Assembly: GCA_030248295.1 (NCBI GenBank)
Contig: JASANH010000623.1
Coordinates: 1-64,000, forward strand
DNA: 64,000 bases
Direction: 5' to 3'
Source: Mesodorylaimus sp. YZB2_4
Taxonomy: Eukaryota > Nematoda > Enoplea > Dorylaimida > Dorylaimidae
Shown here: positions 33,201-42,867 of the stretch, in pieces
Layout: each line of letters opens with the position of its first letter
How positions within the stretch are numbered: the first letter of the stretch is position 1
Made by a program: the position numbers and the translations under genes
Notes under the pieces: model-generated
Database searches by the model: none
Told to the model about the DNA's origin: nothing
The model's input: the letters and a program-made list of their open reading frames with translations, nothing else

Positions 33201-36034
33201 AACGGTACCCGTGCGAACCGGTAGCATTCCAAATTGTTGTCTGTGGAAAGAATTCCAAGGTTGCGTAACCACAGGAACCGAGTAACGTCCTTTTCGGTTT
33301 CTTGAAGGGCAACTTGTAAAAACGCCTTTTCTATGTCAGCTGCTAGAGCAATTTTGTTCAGGCGGAATCGCAAGATGATAGCTACAACTTCATCCAGAAT
33401 AACTGGACCTCGGTATAAGCAATCGTTGAGGCTTTTCGAATCTGGATGGGTTTTTGCTGAGGCGTCGTAAACGATTCTCAATTTTGTTGTTCTTTCGGGA
33501 TTGAAAACAGCGTGGTGGGGAATGTAATGTATTTTGTTTGTGGTTGGCTGCGAAATGTCGACCTTTTCGATTACCCCTTTTTGTAGTTGATCTTCGATGA
33601 CCTTTTGATACTGCTCAAGGACGACCGGATTTGATTTGTAACGATTGACCAACGACGTTAGACGTCCTGAGGCAAGTCCAAAATTTGTGGGCAATGCCGG
33701 ATTCTCCTCTCTCCAGGGCCAAGTGACAGCGTACCGACCGTCTTCGTAGAGTACAGTCTTTTCGAAATTTTGCACAGCAGCTTCGTCTCCAGGATCCATA
33801 GCCTGGTCCTTGATGCCTAGTGTTTCTAGGTTCCACATGAAGCTGAGGTCTAGTCCTGTTGGTGGAGGTGTGTTGGCTGTAAACTGCATGTCGTTGTCTT
33901 GCGTCCCAGAACCGGACCAAAGTGCAGCGATTGTTGTGATTGTGCTGGTTTCGTTTTTTGTCATTTCGGTTTGCCTTCCTCCTAGGAGCCATCCCAGCGA
34001 GGAACTGATCAAATGCAGACCTGTGGGTGTTGATATTTTCTCTCCTGTCAAGAAATCCCACATGTAGTCCGCTCCGATGAGGAAGTTGATTGGCGTTGTT
34101 TCGGGTTGGACAGGAATTGAATCCGCCAATGGCAGATCGCGGAAAAGCGTATGAAAACGATTGACGTCGATTGGTGCCCTTCGGATTGCACCTGTGATTG
34201 TTGGTATTACGTTCGCGTTGAAGCAAACGAGTTGACCGTTCGGGAGACGAATTCGGACTTCCGTGACCATCGATTGGATCTCCTTTGGAGGAGCTTGACC
34301 GAACGTGTAAACTGACAAGCGTCCAGCGGGTTTGGGTTGTAAGCGCAGTTGATTTGCCAGTTGCTCTGTGATGTAGCTTTTCTGGCTTCCATTATCGAAT
34401 ACACCTCGTGCAGTGAAAGCGTGGTCGTTGCCACTTGAAACGAAGGTTGCCAATGCGGTTTGCAGGAGCGAGGTGCCTTGTGGGGCCATTAGAGTGTGTG
34501 CTTCTCCCTGAAGGCCAGTATTTGTTGGAGGCAATGCTTGCGCGGGTATTGGATTGACGACCAATGTTGTGGAACGTGCAGCGTCTGGATAGCGATCTGG
34601 ACATATGCTGGAGTGATGATGCTTGACTTTGCGGCATGTGAAACATGGCTTAATCCTTTTGCATTCCTGGGTTGAGTGATTGGGTTTCAAGCAGTTGAAA
34701 CATAGGCGTTGTTGCTGTAATTTTTGTTTCCTTGCGGAAGCCGTTGTGATGCTGATGCATTCATCTGCAAAGTGGCCTGTTTTAGCGCAGAAAGGACAAG
34801 CGCGACCACCCGTCTGGCGGTCATTGTACGGCGGTTGATGGGTGACCATTGTTGGTTGTTGTGTGGTTGTTTGTCGATTGAACCGCTCCTTGGGTGCCGA
34901 CTGCTGGCGATTCGTGGATTTGTTCCAGTGTGCTGGAGGTTTGGACTGCGCTGAAGTGAATAACGCACTTGCGGTTGATTGTGGGCGCCCTTTTCTGAAG
35001 AGATTCGGTCTCCAATGGGCGGCGTTGTCGGATTCATGGGTATCCTTGGGTCCCGAAGCTTGATACGCGCTTTCATGAATTTGCAAGTATGTGCGGAGTT
35101 GTTCTCTCAGAGTAGCCACATCCCATTCCTCTGCGGATTCCTCACGTTTGATTTCCATTCGTTCCACGACGGCTGGTGGAAGTTTGCGGTGGATGAGCAT
35201 GTAGAAATGCGATTGGTTGACATCTTCTCCCAGGGCCTGCAATGCGTTTAGGTGCATGTCCAGTTGATCGACGATTGGTCGAAGATCCCGTTGTTTTTGT
35301 GCAGGTGCTAGGTCCATCAATGCAGTGTGATGCGCTTTTTTGATTTGTGCATCATTTCCGAACCTTGCTTTGAGCATATCCAATGCGGCTGGATAATTTG
35401 CGGCTGTGACTGCGAGACCTGAAACAACTTTAGCAGCATCTCCAGTTAGCTGGCCTACCAAATACGTCATTTTGTCGACGTCGCTTATTGTTTGGCTTTG
35501 ATGGATCGTCACTCGGAATCGATCCCAAAAATTTTGCCAGTGGAGAATATTCCCATCAAATGTGGGAAAGGTCAGCTTTGGTAACTTTGTGGTTGTGGCT
35601 GGACGAGCGGCTTGTCCAGCTTCGACTTGTGCTTGCGCTTGTGTTGCAGCTGCTTCTTGGATTGCAGCTCGTTTGGCGGCAGATTTGGCTTCTGCCTCTT
35701 CTTTGACCTTGATGTTCGTCAGACGACGAATTATGGCGCTGACGTCAGCCAGGACGACATCTACTTGAGTTTGTAGCATAGTGTCCTGTTCAGCCTGCTC
35801 GTCTGCAGTTTTTTGATCAGCTTCTGCCGTCCACGCATAGGACAAGTAAGGAATTTGTACCTTTTCAAATGAAGCTTTTTGAATTTCCAGTTTGTTTCGA
35901 TAGCTTTCGATTTCAGACAGAAATTCGTTTCTGTCATCCGTGTCGTTGAATTCGTTACGGTCCTGCGGACGGTTTTGTACGGTTTGTTTGAGTTCCCTTC
36001 GAAGGGGACGTAATGCTCTTGATAGAGCCGACAT
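28445..36034 (-). CDS. BEL/Pao gag-pol-env polyprotein
   Basis: The frame is open from an ATG at 36130, but the better start is MSALSRALRPL at 36034, after the leader. Positions are counted from the 36130 Met. Gag with a DUF1759-like region holds FPTFDGNILHWQNFWDRF (about 190-210). Two zinc knuckles follow (CPFCAKTGHFADEC near 443, CFNCLKPNHSTQEC near 474). The protease active site is VFDNGSQKSYITE (near 576; DNG in place of D-S/T-G, usual for BEL). RT has LAADIEKAFLQVAL and the catalytic box NIYVDNIITG (near 1009). RNase H has HTFCDASKDAYG (near 1173) and WTDSQCVLHW. Integrase has a zinc-binding domain, then D-D-E in TGLDYLGPL, YSDNAGNF and GGYYERMV (about 1555-1675). A DUF5641-like region ends near 1870. 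The env-like part (about 1947 onward) is in the same frame. All catalytic motifs look intact, so the copy may be competent. Confidence 0.93.
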   Translation of the reverse strand: MSALSRALRPLRRELKQTVQNRPQDRNEFNDTDDRNEFLSEIESYRNKLEIQKASFEKVQIPYLSYAWTAEADQKTADEQAEQDTMLQTQVDVVLADVSAIIRRLTNIKVKEEAEAKSAAKRAAIQEAAATQAQAQVEAGQAARPATTTKLPKLTFPTFDGNILHWQNFWDRFRVTIHQSQTISDVDKMTYLVGQLTGDAAKVVSGLAVTAANYPAALDMLKARFGNDAQIKKAHHTALMDLAPAQKQRDLRPIVDQLDMHLNALQALGEDVNQSHFYMLIHRKLPPAVVERMEIKREESAEEWDVATLREQLRTYLQIHESAYQASGPKDTHESDNAAHWRPNLFRKGRPQSTASALFTSAQSKPPAHWNKSTNRQQSAPKERFNRQTTTQQPTMVTHQPPYNDRQTGGRACPFCAKTGHFADECISITTASARKQKLQQQRLCFNCLKPNHSTQECKRIKPCFTCRKVKHHHSSICPDRYPDAARSTTLVVNPIPAQALPPTNTGLQGEAHTLMAPQGTSLLQTALATFVSSGNDHAFTARGVFDNGSQKSYITEQLANQLRLQPKPAGRLSVYTFGQAPPKEIQSMVTEVRIRLPNGQLVCFNANVIPTITGAIRRAPIDVNRFHTLFRDLPLADSIPVQPETTPINFLIGADYMWDFLTGEKISTPTGLHLISSSLGWLLGGRQTEMTKNETSTITTIAALWSGSGTQDNDMQFTANTPPPTGLDLSFMWNLETLGIKDQAMDPGDEAAVQNFEKTVLYEDGRYAVTWPWREENPALPTNFGLASGRLTSLVNRYKSNPVVLEQYQKVIEDQLQKGVIEKVDISQPTTNKIHYIPHHAVFNPERTTKLRIVYDASAKTHPDSKSLNDCLYRGPVILDEVVAIILRFRLNKIALAADIEKAFLQVALQETEKDVTRFLWLRNLGILSTDNNLECYRFARVPFGITSSPFLLAATINHHLRNTGGEVAEKISQNIYVDNIITGVSTESDAIKFYDETKRLFTAASMNAREWMTNSQTTLKHIPTEDRATGKFKILGLPWNPDSDTLSLPTPKAFDHQNPTTKRTILKHIASFFDPMGLVSPALLQGKILLQKLWKDNIGWDDPILATAIDQWQSITQDLTAISTFEVPRFLGNGSTYELHTFCDASKDAYGTCTYLRLINETEIQSQLLFAKARLAPLRPTMTIPRLELMAVHVGKKCHEFISKSLHMPIQRHVLWTDSQCVLHWLHSEKPLTVFVRNRVDQIKDQFKTEYHYVDTERNPADLASRGLPAKGLLNSALWWHGPEFLCQKSEENWPSFDASNSKDNLTMKNVASEERQCMTLAAPEAPKRGLEAIINHKKFSSLTKLIRVTAWVLRIVSKVKHPNHELTADELEQAKVKWILEVQQKGFPDIFEVTKSGKTNQLVKELKLWIDEQGIIRCGGRLQHADLPDAAKHPILLPRNDHFTSLVVASYHSKLYHAGVAHTLASIRNEYWIPAGRSMVFHHIRSCGKCKKFDQGPFKPPEMPSLPNPRVQPATPFSTTGLDYLGPLYHKDPKNPSATFKAWICLFTCLTTRALHLELVPDLSAEQFLLALQRFINRRGKPTVIYSDNAGNFKLTQSALDRLWRQVITNCQTLSYVAAQGIKWKFITERAPWMGGYYERMVQLVKRSLRKSLGRIRLTFIQLQTVTTEIEAILNSRPLVYVGSDFSSGFCLTPAHFLTPNQSTGTPSLPNDPQDPTYAEHRSPKDRLLALWNKGQKHLEQFWRIWKQEYLLSLRERTATSFKVPRRNVPVTPNVGDIVLVKNEGPRGTWPLGQITEVIPSGDSQIRSAKVRLPSGSVLTRSITHLYPMECSTSSEPSAVNLEPLTTSPEASGPSLPKETSKERTKRHTAQLATRRIAEQAAQEDESEEESTDHKPTCKRLPTRTPKLRLGMSSFISLLFILACIQTSHGIKPLLCQAHEAKIVIDLSIRTICPAPPTNSTGEVQTGSIRIFKRNIARYESIAYRCRKVKTIKSAWTNFAVSGWDHNLKEIEVDVSENECRDMHQSRRCSEGTLLGSDSVAYTENDVEYPYTNGNAWNCCKWYSREVINCYIVAGKVYETFGRTMESNLGNTAHCDYSTKTCALRDKSRLIWESAKDAQCEFIEWKSFYGKYWDGRFLSDDQVIGLTWDMDNAKEVSLCDGTRAIMTDQEIPIVHKFKVTRQKRSDQKPELDATHEALKKEAVKDATDLLSARLQSITETQGQMITSLNAAFTKTCQSLQKMQHLDLILAHSEPTLVARHLLNKTEIMARLNGRLLEVWPCTPVEEYVFLPMTPPHCMEWIPMNLTVRDHTFMAYMDPKTNIAYQSSPPADCDLVDEVFFHDESDKLWIYQGRIGTITQYTGPIISHPIFYENFSVLPNFKHIIQKPLKLYTRNELNGHTSLNDLYAAIDENQVVINKLADVSSSQPSNSKADRILENLDRYTPWGFLNHSIAMIKHIWIYACCTYVTISALWNWIIKKLRRRISRPNITNSSHVDDPIRVVELPSPNKHVPLEIITTNTEESRRI

Positions 36035-36180
36035 TATGCGCAATTGGGAGCGCTTCAAATTTGAAATACACAATTTTTTGATTCGAAATTTTGGGAGGGG
36101 ACAATGGGAAAATTCGGATCCCTTTGTCAATTTGAATTACTGGAGGAGTCACCCTCCAGGGCAGAGGTTGTGAATTGTTA

Positions 36181-36194
36181 CCGTTCTGCTACCA
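36181..36194 (-). promoter_or_regulatory. Primer-binding site of the BEL element
   Basis: The sense strand reads TGGTAGCAGAACGG two bases inside the 5' LTR. It starts with TGG and is complementary to a CCA-ending tRNA 3' terminus. Which tRNA is used cannot be said without the host tRNA set. Confidence 0.7.
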
Positions 36195-36196
36195 GA

Positions 36197-36413
36197 TGTT
36201 GGGAAATGGTAGTTGTATTGATTGAAAGTGGGCCACGTTGAAGGAGCGATGTGTAAAAGCAACTTGCTACTCGAACTTTACTGTGAACCCAATGAACAAG
36301 CTAACCGGAAAGTGAGTGGTTAGGGTTCTGTTTAGTCTGGAAAAGCGGAAAGAGCACCGAAGAGCATAGCGCGGGAAGATATTGGCATTTACTCGAACTC
36401 GCAATACGCGACA
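36197..36413 (-). repeat. 5' LTR of the BEL element
   Basis: 217 bp; the leader and primer-binding site follow two bases after it on the sense strand. Confidence 0.93.
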
Positions 36414-39400
36414 TTCCTTATTTCCTACGGTCAACGTTTTACCCACGATCTAACTTTGTTTTCAGTAGGTCATGAGATGACACAACCACTTTTAATTTTG
36501 CAACTTTTTATCAACCGCTTTTTCTATTCTCCTTATAACATTTTTTTTTGCTTTAAACGCCTCCCTATCCTCCCAAGACAACTCTTTTCATTTTTCAATC
36601 GCTCAATTCGATTTTCCTTATCTTCTTCACTCGTTCTTTAGATCAAATTACTTATTGAAGCCTTCCGAGCTCTATAAATTAGTACTCAGATTTTATGTCG
36701 CAAGTTCAACAATAAAGCAAACTCAACATATTTCCTACTAAAATCCTTAGCCTTCCTGTTTCAGCGCATCTTAATTTCTATGTTTACGAATCAGAGCTTT
36801 AAACTTTAAATTCCTTTAATCCACTTCCGATAGAACGTGTTTCACTCCTTCAAGCTCCTTCACTCTACAAAATCTCCTAAGAAGCCGCATCTACCATCTT
36901 AGCCTTTTCGCAAGATTAGATTTTCTCAAGATTCCTGAGTTGAACACACCGAAGGATATCCAATTCTATACTTGCAGTCAGAAAAACCGCCCCTAATACA
37001 GTCATCGTTAATCCAAAAATGACCCATGACTATGAGCAAACAACTCCAGCATAACTCGTCAGAAAGAAAATTTTAATTTTGCAACAGCATATCAAAATAT
37101 CAATTCCCTCTTATTTCTAAATCGTTTCCTGATGAGAAACTGAAGATTTAAAAAATAAAAAGGATCTTATTTGTTTATCTCTCAATCCTGCCGCATTCAA
37201 AGTTGCGAAAGACACTCTATTATTCCCTATTTCACAAAAAAGATAAGGAAAAAGAAAGAAAAAACAAAGGCCAAAGCGAGCTTGGAAACAAATCAACATT
37301 CCGAAAGTCCTTCTTCGCCCTCTGCTCTCCATTCATTCGCTGCTTTCTGCCCTTTTGCCTCGTTGTCCTTGTTCTGATTTTCTTTCCTTTCTCCCTGCTA
37401 TTCCAAAGACCATCATTTTATCCCGAGTTAGTGAGAATTTCCAAACTCGTCCACCTTTCATCTTCGTTGATATTAGGATCGCATCAACCCTCCCATCGGA
37501 TTCATTCGTCCCTGACCAACCATGGCGGGTCCAAACAAAACTTTCGAGGTAGGATCTGCTCAACTTTTTCTCATACAATAGTAGCTTCTTTTTAGCGAAA
37601 TCCAAACCCAGTTTTCTGATCCCATTAATCCTGATTCTAGCGTCAGCTGCTTTTTAGCTCTATGACTTTTTTCGCTGCTTTATCGCCAAGAACGCTTTTC
37701 TTGAAAGAAAAGTTCAGTGGATGATATCTTTTCATATTATTGTGATGGTAGTGATTGATAAGCTTCCTTCGAAAAGAAGGCAAAGTGTTCAAGAAAGCCT
37801 TCGAAAGCCGAGTTAAGTGATAAGGGCGGAATTCATGTGATGCCAGAGTCGTGTAGTGAAAGTTGTTTCTGGAGAACCGCCAAGGACCATTGCATGCTGC
37901 ATAGACCAGATTTGGAGCGAAGGTAAAATCTTCGCACGTGTCCTTGTCTAAGAAACACCAGGTTGATGCCAATACCAATTGAATTGGAAATACCCGCTCG
38001 CTGTTTGAAAACGAGAAAACCAAATCTTTGTTTCATTAGGACCAAAGACTCCCAGTTCTTATTCGGGTTCCTTCCAGAAGCCATCGAAAACAGAGGAAAA
38101 GTCAATTTTCTTTAAGCCATTTGTCATTCAGGATCGATTTCGATGGGATCCAAACAGAGGATTCTTGATCTTTGTAGAGTCTTGGTATTTCCAATCCATG
38201 CAAGTTAAAAATCGAAGCTTTTACAAAAACACGTGTTCTTGAGAGAATAACTAAGAGTCGAGTGATTAAGACGGTGTTCTTTTCGATTTTTCTTCCAAAG
38301 GCCATAATCTTTCGGGTTTGTCCAACAGAGTTCGACTCAATGAAAAATGCAAAAGTTATCTTCACAAATTTCCTTGTTATGCTTTCTTGTACGTCACAGT
38401 ACCATTGCTGCGCTCGTTTCCATCTCTCGGTATGCCACTTCCGCCAAAGGCTAAGTGAGAAAGCGATCGAAGGAGAGGAACAGCACCTTATCATAGTTGT
38501 CCAGATATATCGATATTAGAGAAAGAAAAAGAAATAGAGAACCAGTTTTCGATAATCCTAAAATAAGGAAGAAGCCCAGAAGGCGCGTGCAACTTAGTTG
38601 TTATGCCTTGTGGTAGAGGGGAGCTTAAGCCTTCAAAATAAAGAAAAGTAAAAGGGCAGAAGAGAGGAGAGAGAAGAAAAAAAGGGGAAAAGAAGAATGG
38701 AAGGAAAAGAAACAGTGAGCATGATTCTGTTTGAGTGAACCAGATCGGGGGTCCGTTTCAAATTCAAACATCGTATGAATACCAGATAATGGTTATTAGT
38801 AAAAAGACACGCCAAGAATTGAGTGAAGATATGGCAAAGGAAACAGAAAAATTCTGAAAACCGAAAATTCCGCCAAAGACCCTGTTAACTGTAGGAAGCT
38901 AACGGCCGTAGCAATTCGAACAGATAGCAAAAAAAAATCAATTAACACAAAAACTAGAAGAATGTAGGCGAAAGATTGGCATGGCAGCCAGGAATAGCCA
39001 TAACTGGTGGCAAAAGAGGAGAAAGTTTGGAGAAAAAACAAGAGGAGGGCAAGTTCAGAGAGTCATAAAGCGCATTCGGCAAAAGGAAACAGGAAAAAGA
39101 GAAAGTCCAAAAAAAAAGGAAGAGTGGAAATAAAAACAAAAAAAAGCGAATAAATTATAGAGCAGGTAGCGGGGATGCACCTAATCAATCGAACAGCATA
39201 GTCAATTACATGTATAAAAGGAATTTAAAAGTCAAAAAAGGCAGATATGGATGAGCGAAAAAGGGAATCTGGCAATTGAGCAAAGCGATGCGAAAGTCAG
39301 AAGCAATGCAAAAGTCAGAAGCGATAAAAAGAAGTACTTGAAAGATTTATAAGAGCGCGCTTTTAGAAAAACAAAAGCGCAGTTGAAAGTAGAAAAAAAG

Positions 39401-41430
39401 AAGAGAAAAGGAGAGGCCTATATAAAGAGAGGCAAGAAATAGAAAAAGTGGAAAATGGAAATGTAGAAAATGTTTGTGGCTAACGAGATGGCGGGTCCCC
39501 TTTTTTTATCATATCCGTAATCAGCATATTGAATTACCCTTGAAAACTGATTTTTCGTGAAAACGCTCATAAACGTGAATTAAGAGAAAGAGGAAAAGGA
39601 AAAATCTAAAAACTGAAAAATTGGCGCCTAAACTTTTGTTAGATAGGAACTGTGAGCGGGTCCCGTTTAGAACGTGATTAGATGCTACCAGAAACAGAAG
39701 TAATTGAGCAAGAGAACGAGGATTTAATCCTAAAGGAAAACGGCAAAAAACAAAAATTGAAAAATTCCCGAAAGCTTCCTATAAAAAAGGATTGTAAGGG
39801 GTTCCCGCTTTCAGTAATTCAATTTGCGACTTCGAACTCTCGATAATTTCGTCGTCTTCTCGATGAGATCTCTTGTGAACAATAACAGCGAAGGCGCGGA
39901 AAGTCCTTAGTTCGATGTTTCGTACAACGAAGAATGGAACAGCGAGTCTAAGAAAGAGATGTAACAAAGACGAAGTAGAGTACTTTTTACAGCTCGTAAG
40001 ATCAGTTTACTACGGAATTGTTACGATTTATTTTAAAGACGTAGTTCGATCAAGTAGGTATACGCCTACAGGAGTGTATGAAGGTAGGCAAAAAAAAAAG
40101 TCAGGGAGGAAAGGAAACAAGGCGTAGGCTAAGGGAAAAAACCTGAAAAGGAAAAGAAAGCGTTAAGCAAAATTTTTCAGAAAACATGTTCTGACCCGAT
40201 TTCGAAAAATACTTAACGGTTGATCAAACGATTTCCAATGATCTATGAGATTCAGCGTAAAAAACTACCCAGAATTTCTTCTCGCATCTTAAAACTCAAT
40301 TTTTTATCAACGACACAGTCTCAATCTCTTTTTCGGAGAAAGTGCCGTATATAGCATTTTTGCCGAAAGGCACTTGGATAGGTGAAAAAAAAAACCAGAG
40401 GAGAAGGAGGCAAAGGTAACTTTCAAGCTGAACAGATGCAAATGAATTGAAATTTGTCCCTGAAAAATTGATTGAGGGCGTATATGGCATTGGATGGCAT
40501 GTGGAAAAAATTCACCAAGGCTGGGAGGAGGCTACTAGGTCAATCTTCAAGCTGAACAGAAAAAGATTAAAGTCCAAAATCGCAAAGGCCGATAGCATTT
40601 GGATACAGGTAAAAAAATTCATCCGAAAGGAAAAGAGGATTAAGCCAATTTTTATGGAACAGTTGAAGTGTGACACATGAAAAAGTTGATAAAAATTTTT
40701 CCAATAATTTTCAAGATATCATCATGCTGAAAAATTGTCCATCAACTCGTTTTCGAGCAAGCGGCATTATTCCAGTGGGAGCGACAGAAGATACAGTGAC
40801 TTTTTGCGAGTTATTTTGAAAGAAGCATAAAAAACAAGGTTAGTTTGTAAGAGGCAGTCTATGAAAAAATTATTTCGGATAGCATTAAAATTTCAGAACC
40901 TCTGTTTAGCAGGAGCCTAGGCCAGTTCTTTCGTGTAGAGAACAGTGAGCGGGTTAGGAGAGAATCTGAATAGCAGGACAAGAGTCGTTAGTAGAAGAAG
41001 AAGCGAATGAAGATCCTCGCTGTAATATACAAATGTGAGGGGGCGTCGAAAATTTATTTTGACTTACCACGTTGAAGCAACGCGATGGTGTATTTCGAAA
41101 CGTCAAATATTGAAGATTTGAGTAAACAAAAAGAGAAATTTTTTGATTTTAGTTATTTGTTTGGAGGGAAGAAAAGTTTTTAACTTTATTTTAAATTTCA
41201 AAATTGTTGTGTGAAGCGAAACAGGAGGCAGGAGCAAGTATAGTGTAGTTTCGTTATCGAAAGCAGTGAATAAATTGTGACCAAAACGGTAAATCGTTAT
41301 TATCAAAGAGAAGTAATAAAGAGAGAAAAACTATAAAAAGAAATAGGTTTAATTTGTTCCAGTTTATACTCGTGTTTCTCTAGAAAAGATCATAGATCTT
41401 CCTCGTCAATGTAAAAACGAATAAGGGGGT
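36414..41430. other. Gene-poor, strand-skewed DNA
   Basis: About 5 kb without a recognisable protein, RNA gene or mobile element. Base composition is conspicuous: roughly 36420-37600 is rich in T and C on the plus strand, while roughly 38500-41500 is rich in A and G. Minus-strand frames at 37643-38023 and 38102-38494 have mixed composition and might be decayed coding sequence, but no domain is recognisable. A short direct repeat with core AAAGTCAGAAGC lies near 39295-39335. Confidence 0.4.
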
Positions 41431-41574
41431 GTTTTTATGAAGGAGAGTATGATGGAAAGCAGAGGTTTGTAGTTTTCATTTCTTTTGGTTTGGAAAGAAG
41501 GAGAACCAAAAAAGAGGCGCAGGATTTATTTTTCTCTTTATTCTTTAACAATGGAAGAAGCACTAGATCCACAA

Positions 41575-41874
41575 TCAAATGAGCGGGCTGAATAAAGGAA
41601 TGCGAATCGTGTAGACGTCGAGTACGGGTTGTTTGTTGGTATGCGTTAGAACCAGCCGCCAATGATGAGATAGGCATTCGTAGATATTCGCATCAAAGTC
41701 ATCGTTGTCAGGATCTAGGTCGAACTCGTCCGCATCAGGGCATTGAATCGGGTCTTCTTCGGGCAAGTCTAGGCTATGAGCCAGCGCCCAAGTAGAATGA
41801 AAACTATTCTCGTCGTGTCCCACACCAACAACGTATGGAATTGCGGCCATTTTAACGATTTCTTCAGTCGACAA
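41575..41874 (-). CDS. Hypothetical acidic protein
   Basis: A 99-residue frame with an ATG start, an Asp/Glu-rich centre (DADEFDLDPDNDDFDAN) and an aromatic/His segment (ECLSHHWRLVLTHT). It belongs to no family I recognise. It lies next to the integrase and polymerase genes and could be another gene of the same virus-like element. Left of its stop the sequence becomes low-complexity. It may also be one exon of a longer gene. Confidence 0.35.
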   Translation of the reverse strand: MSTEEIVKMAAIPYVVGVGHDENSFHSTWALAHSLDLPEEDPIQCPDADEFDLDPDNDDFDANIYECLSHHWRLVLTHTNKQPVLDVYTIRIPLFSPLI

Positions 41875-42278
41875 ATCAGTATGTATAGTTTGCTCTCACG
41901 AAACCACACTCGTCGAGACCAGTAATGAAAATGAGAAAAGGCACCATTCGTCGCGGGTCAAAGCGAGCTGGCAATTAAAAGACGCCTTTTACCTCGAATA
42001 GACTAGACGGGGCAGCGACGTCTTCCGCATACCTAGCTGGTCGGCCACCCAACCAACGCCGCGTAACAACTCGAGACGAGGCGAGGGACAGCTGTAAGTC
42101 CATAGGTCCCCTGTCTACATCTCCCGCATCCCTCCTTTTTAATTCAAAAAAACACATATGCTCCAAATTACTGTAGGCGCTGTTTTTTAGTCGGCGAGAT
42201 GAAAAACGTGCAACGGGACATCGACTGGATACTCGAACGTTGTAAACAAAACAAAAAATTCGTAATTTATACTCAAAA

Positions 42279-42835
42279 TTGGATCGCGATAAAGCAATCG
42301 ATGGCCCTGGAATTTTGGGGTCTAGAACAAATTTTCGAAAATTAATCAAGCAGAAGTATGGTTTCTTAAATTCTAGAAGACGAGTAGAACGCATTTTACA
42401 AGCCGTTGACGCTTACAGACGGTTTCGGCCTCCGAAATGGAAGTTTTTACGCAGGAATGTGGTCGCCGCAAAAGTGGGTGAGGTTAGTATGCAAATTCGT
42501 CCGCAGCATTATTTCAGACCACCAGCATCCATCGATTCCCACATTTTTCACGTTTTTTTAGGTTCTACAATGTGACATTGCCTATTTGGACGCCTTGACT
42601 AACGCTCAAAGTTCAAAGTACATGCTGGTTTGCGTTGATACCCAATCGACGTAAGTGTAGTAAGGACTCTGGATCGATAAAACCGCAATCTGTATCCGTA
42701 ACGCTTCTAGATACACTTTTCTAAAACCGTTGGCCCGAAAAACGGTTCAAGTAGTGGCGGATGGGATGAGGGAGATTTTGGATGAAATTCAACGCGACAA
42801 ACGCAAGTCGGTTCGCATTATTTTCTCAGACAGAG
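42279..42835 (+). pseudogene. Maverick/Polinton-type integrase, three exons, 3' end missing
   Basis: Three exons join in frame. Exon 1 (about 42279-42482) encodes the region before the core, with GSRTNFRKLIKQKYGF and a basic RPPKWKFLRRNVV stretch. Exon 2 (42562-42650) has QCDIAYLDALTNAQSSKYML, the first catalytic Asp, and VCVDTQST. Exon 3 (42711-42835) has FLKPLARKTVQVVADGM and IIFSDRG, the second Asp. Introns are 42483-42561 (79 bp, GTTAGT...TTTTTAG) and 42651-42710 (60 bp, GTAAGT...CTTCTAG). A GTAAGT donor follows exon 3, but no exon with the catalytic Glu or chromodomain appears; instead the DNA runs into the tail of the polymerase gene on the other strand. The pattern matches retroviral-like integrases of Maverick/Polinton elements, which are normally intronless. 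An ATG-led frame from 42199 might be an upstream exon. Confidence 0.75.
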
Positions 42836-42867
42836 GTAAGTGAAGTAGTTGTAAGAAGGGCGCTTAC

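Larger units (their letters stand above)
28166..36413 (-). mobile_element. Complete-looking BEL/Pao LTR retrotransposon with env-like region
   Basis: Two direct repeats of 217 bp, identical as far as I can compare by eye, bound the element at 28166-28382 and 36197-36413. On the sense (minus) strand each begins TGTCGCG and ends CCCAACA. Between them is one open frame of more than 2,500 codons. Next to the 5' LTR, plus-strand CCGTTCTGCTACCA (36181-36194) equals a tRNA 3' end and marks the primer-binding site. Near-identical LTRs and an unbroken frame point to recent insertion. Oddly, the flanks do not match (CATCT left, TTCCT right), so there is no target duplication, and no clear polypurine tract precedes the 3' LTR. 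Confidence 0.93.

Noticed and set aside
37643-38494. Host gene on the minus strand
   Set aside because: Overlapping frames in different phases, no domain, and skewed composition; could be chance.
40447-40680. 77-codon plus-strand ORF
   Set aside because: Lys/Ile-rich product of purine-rich DNA with no recognisable features.
41975-42394. 139-codon minus-strand frame
   Set aside because: It is the antisense shadow of integrase exon 1 and its upstream region; the plus-strand exons have domain support and splice sites.
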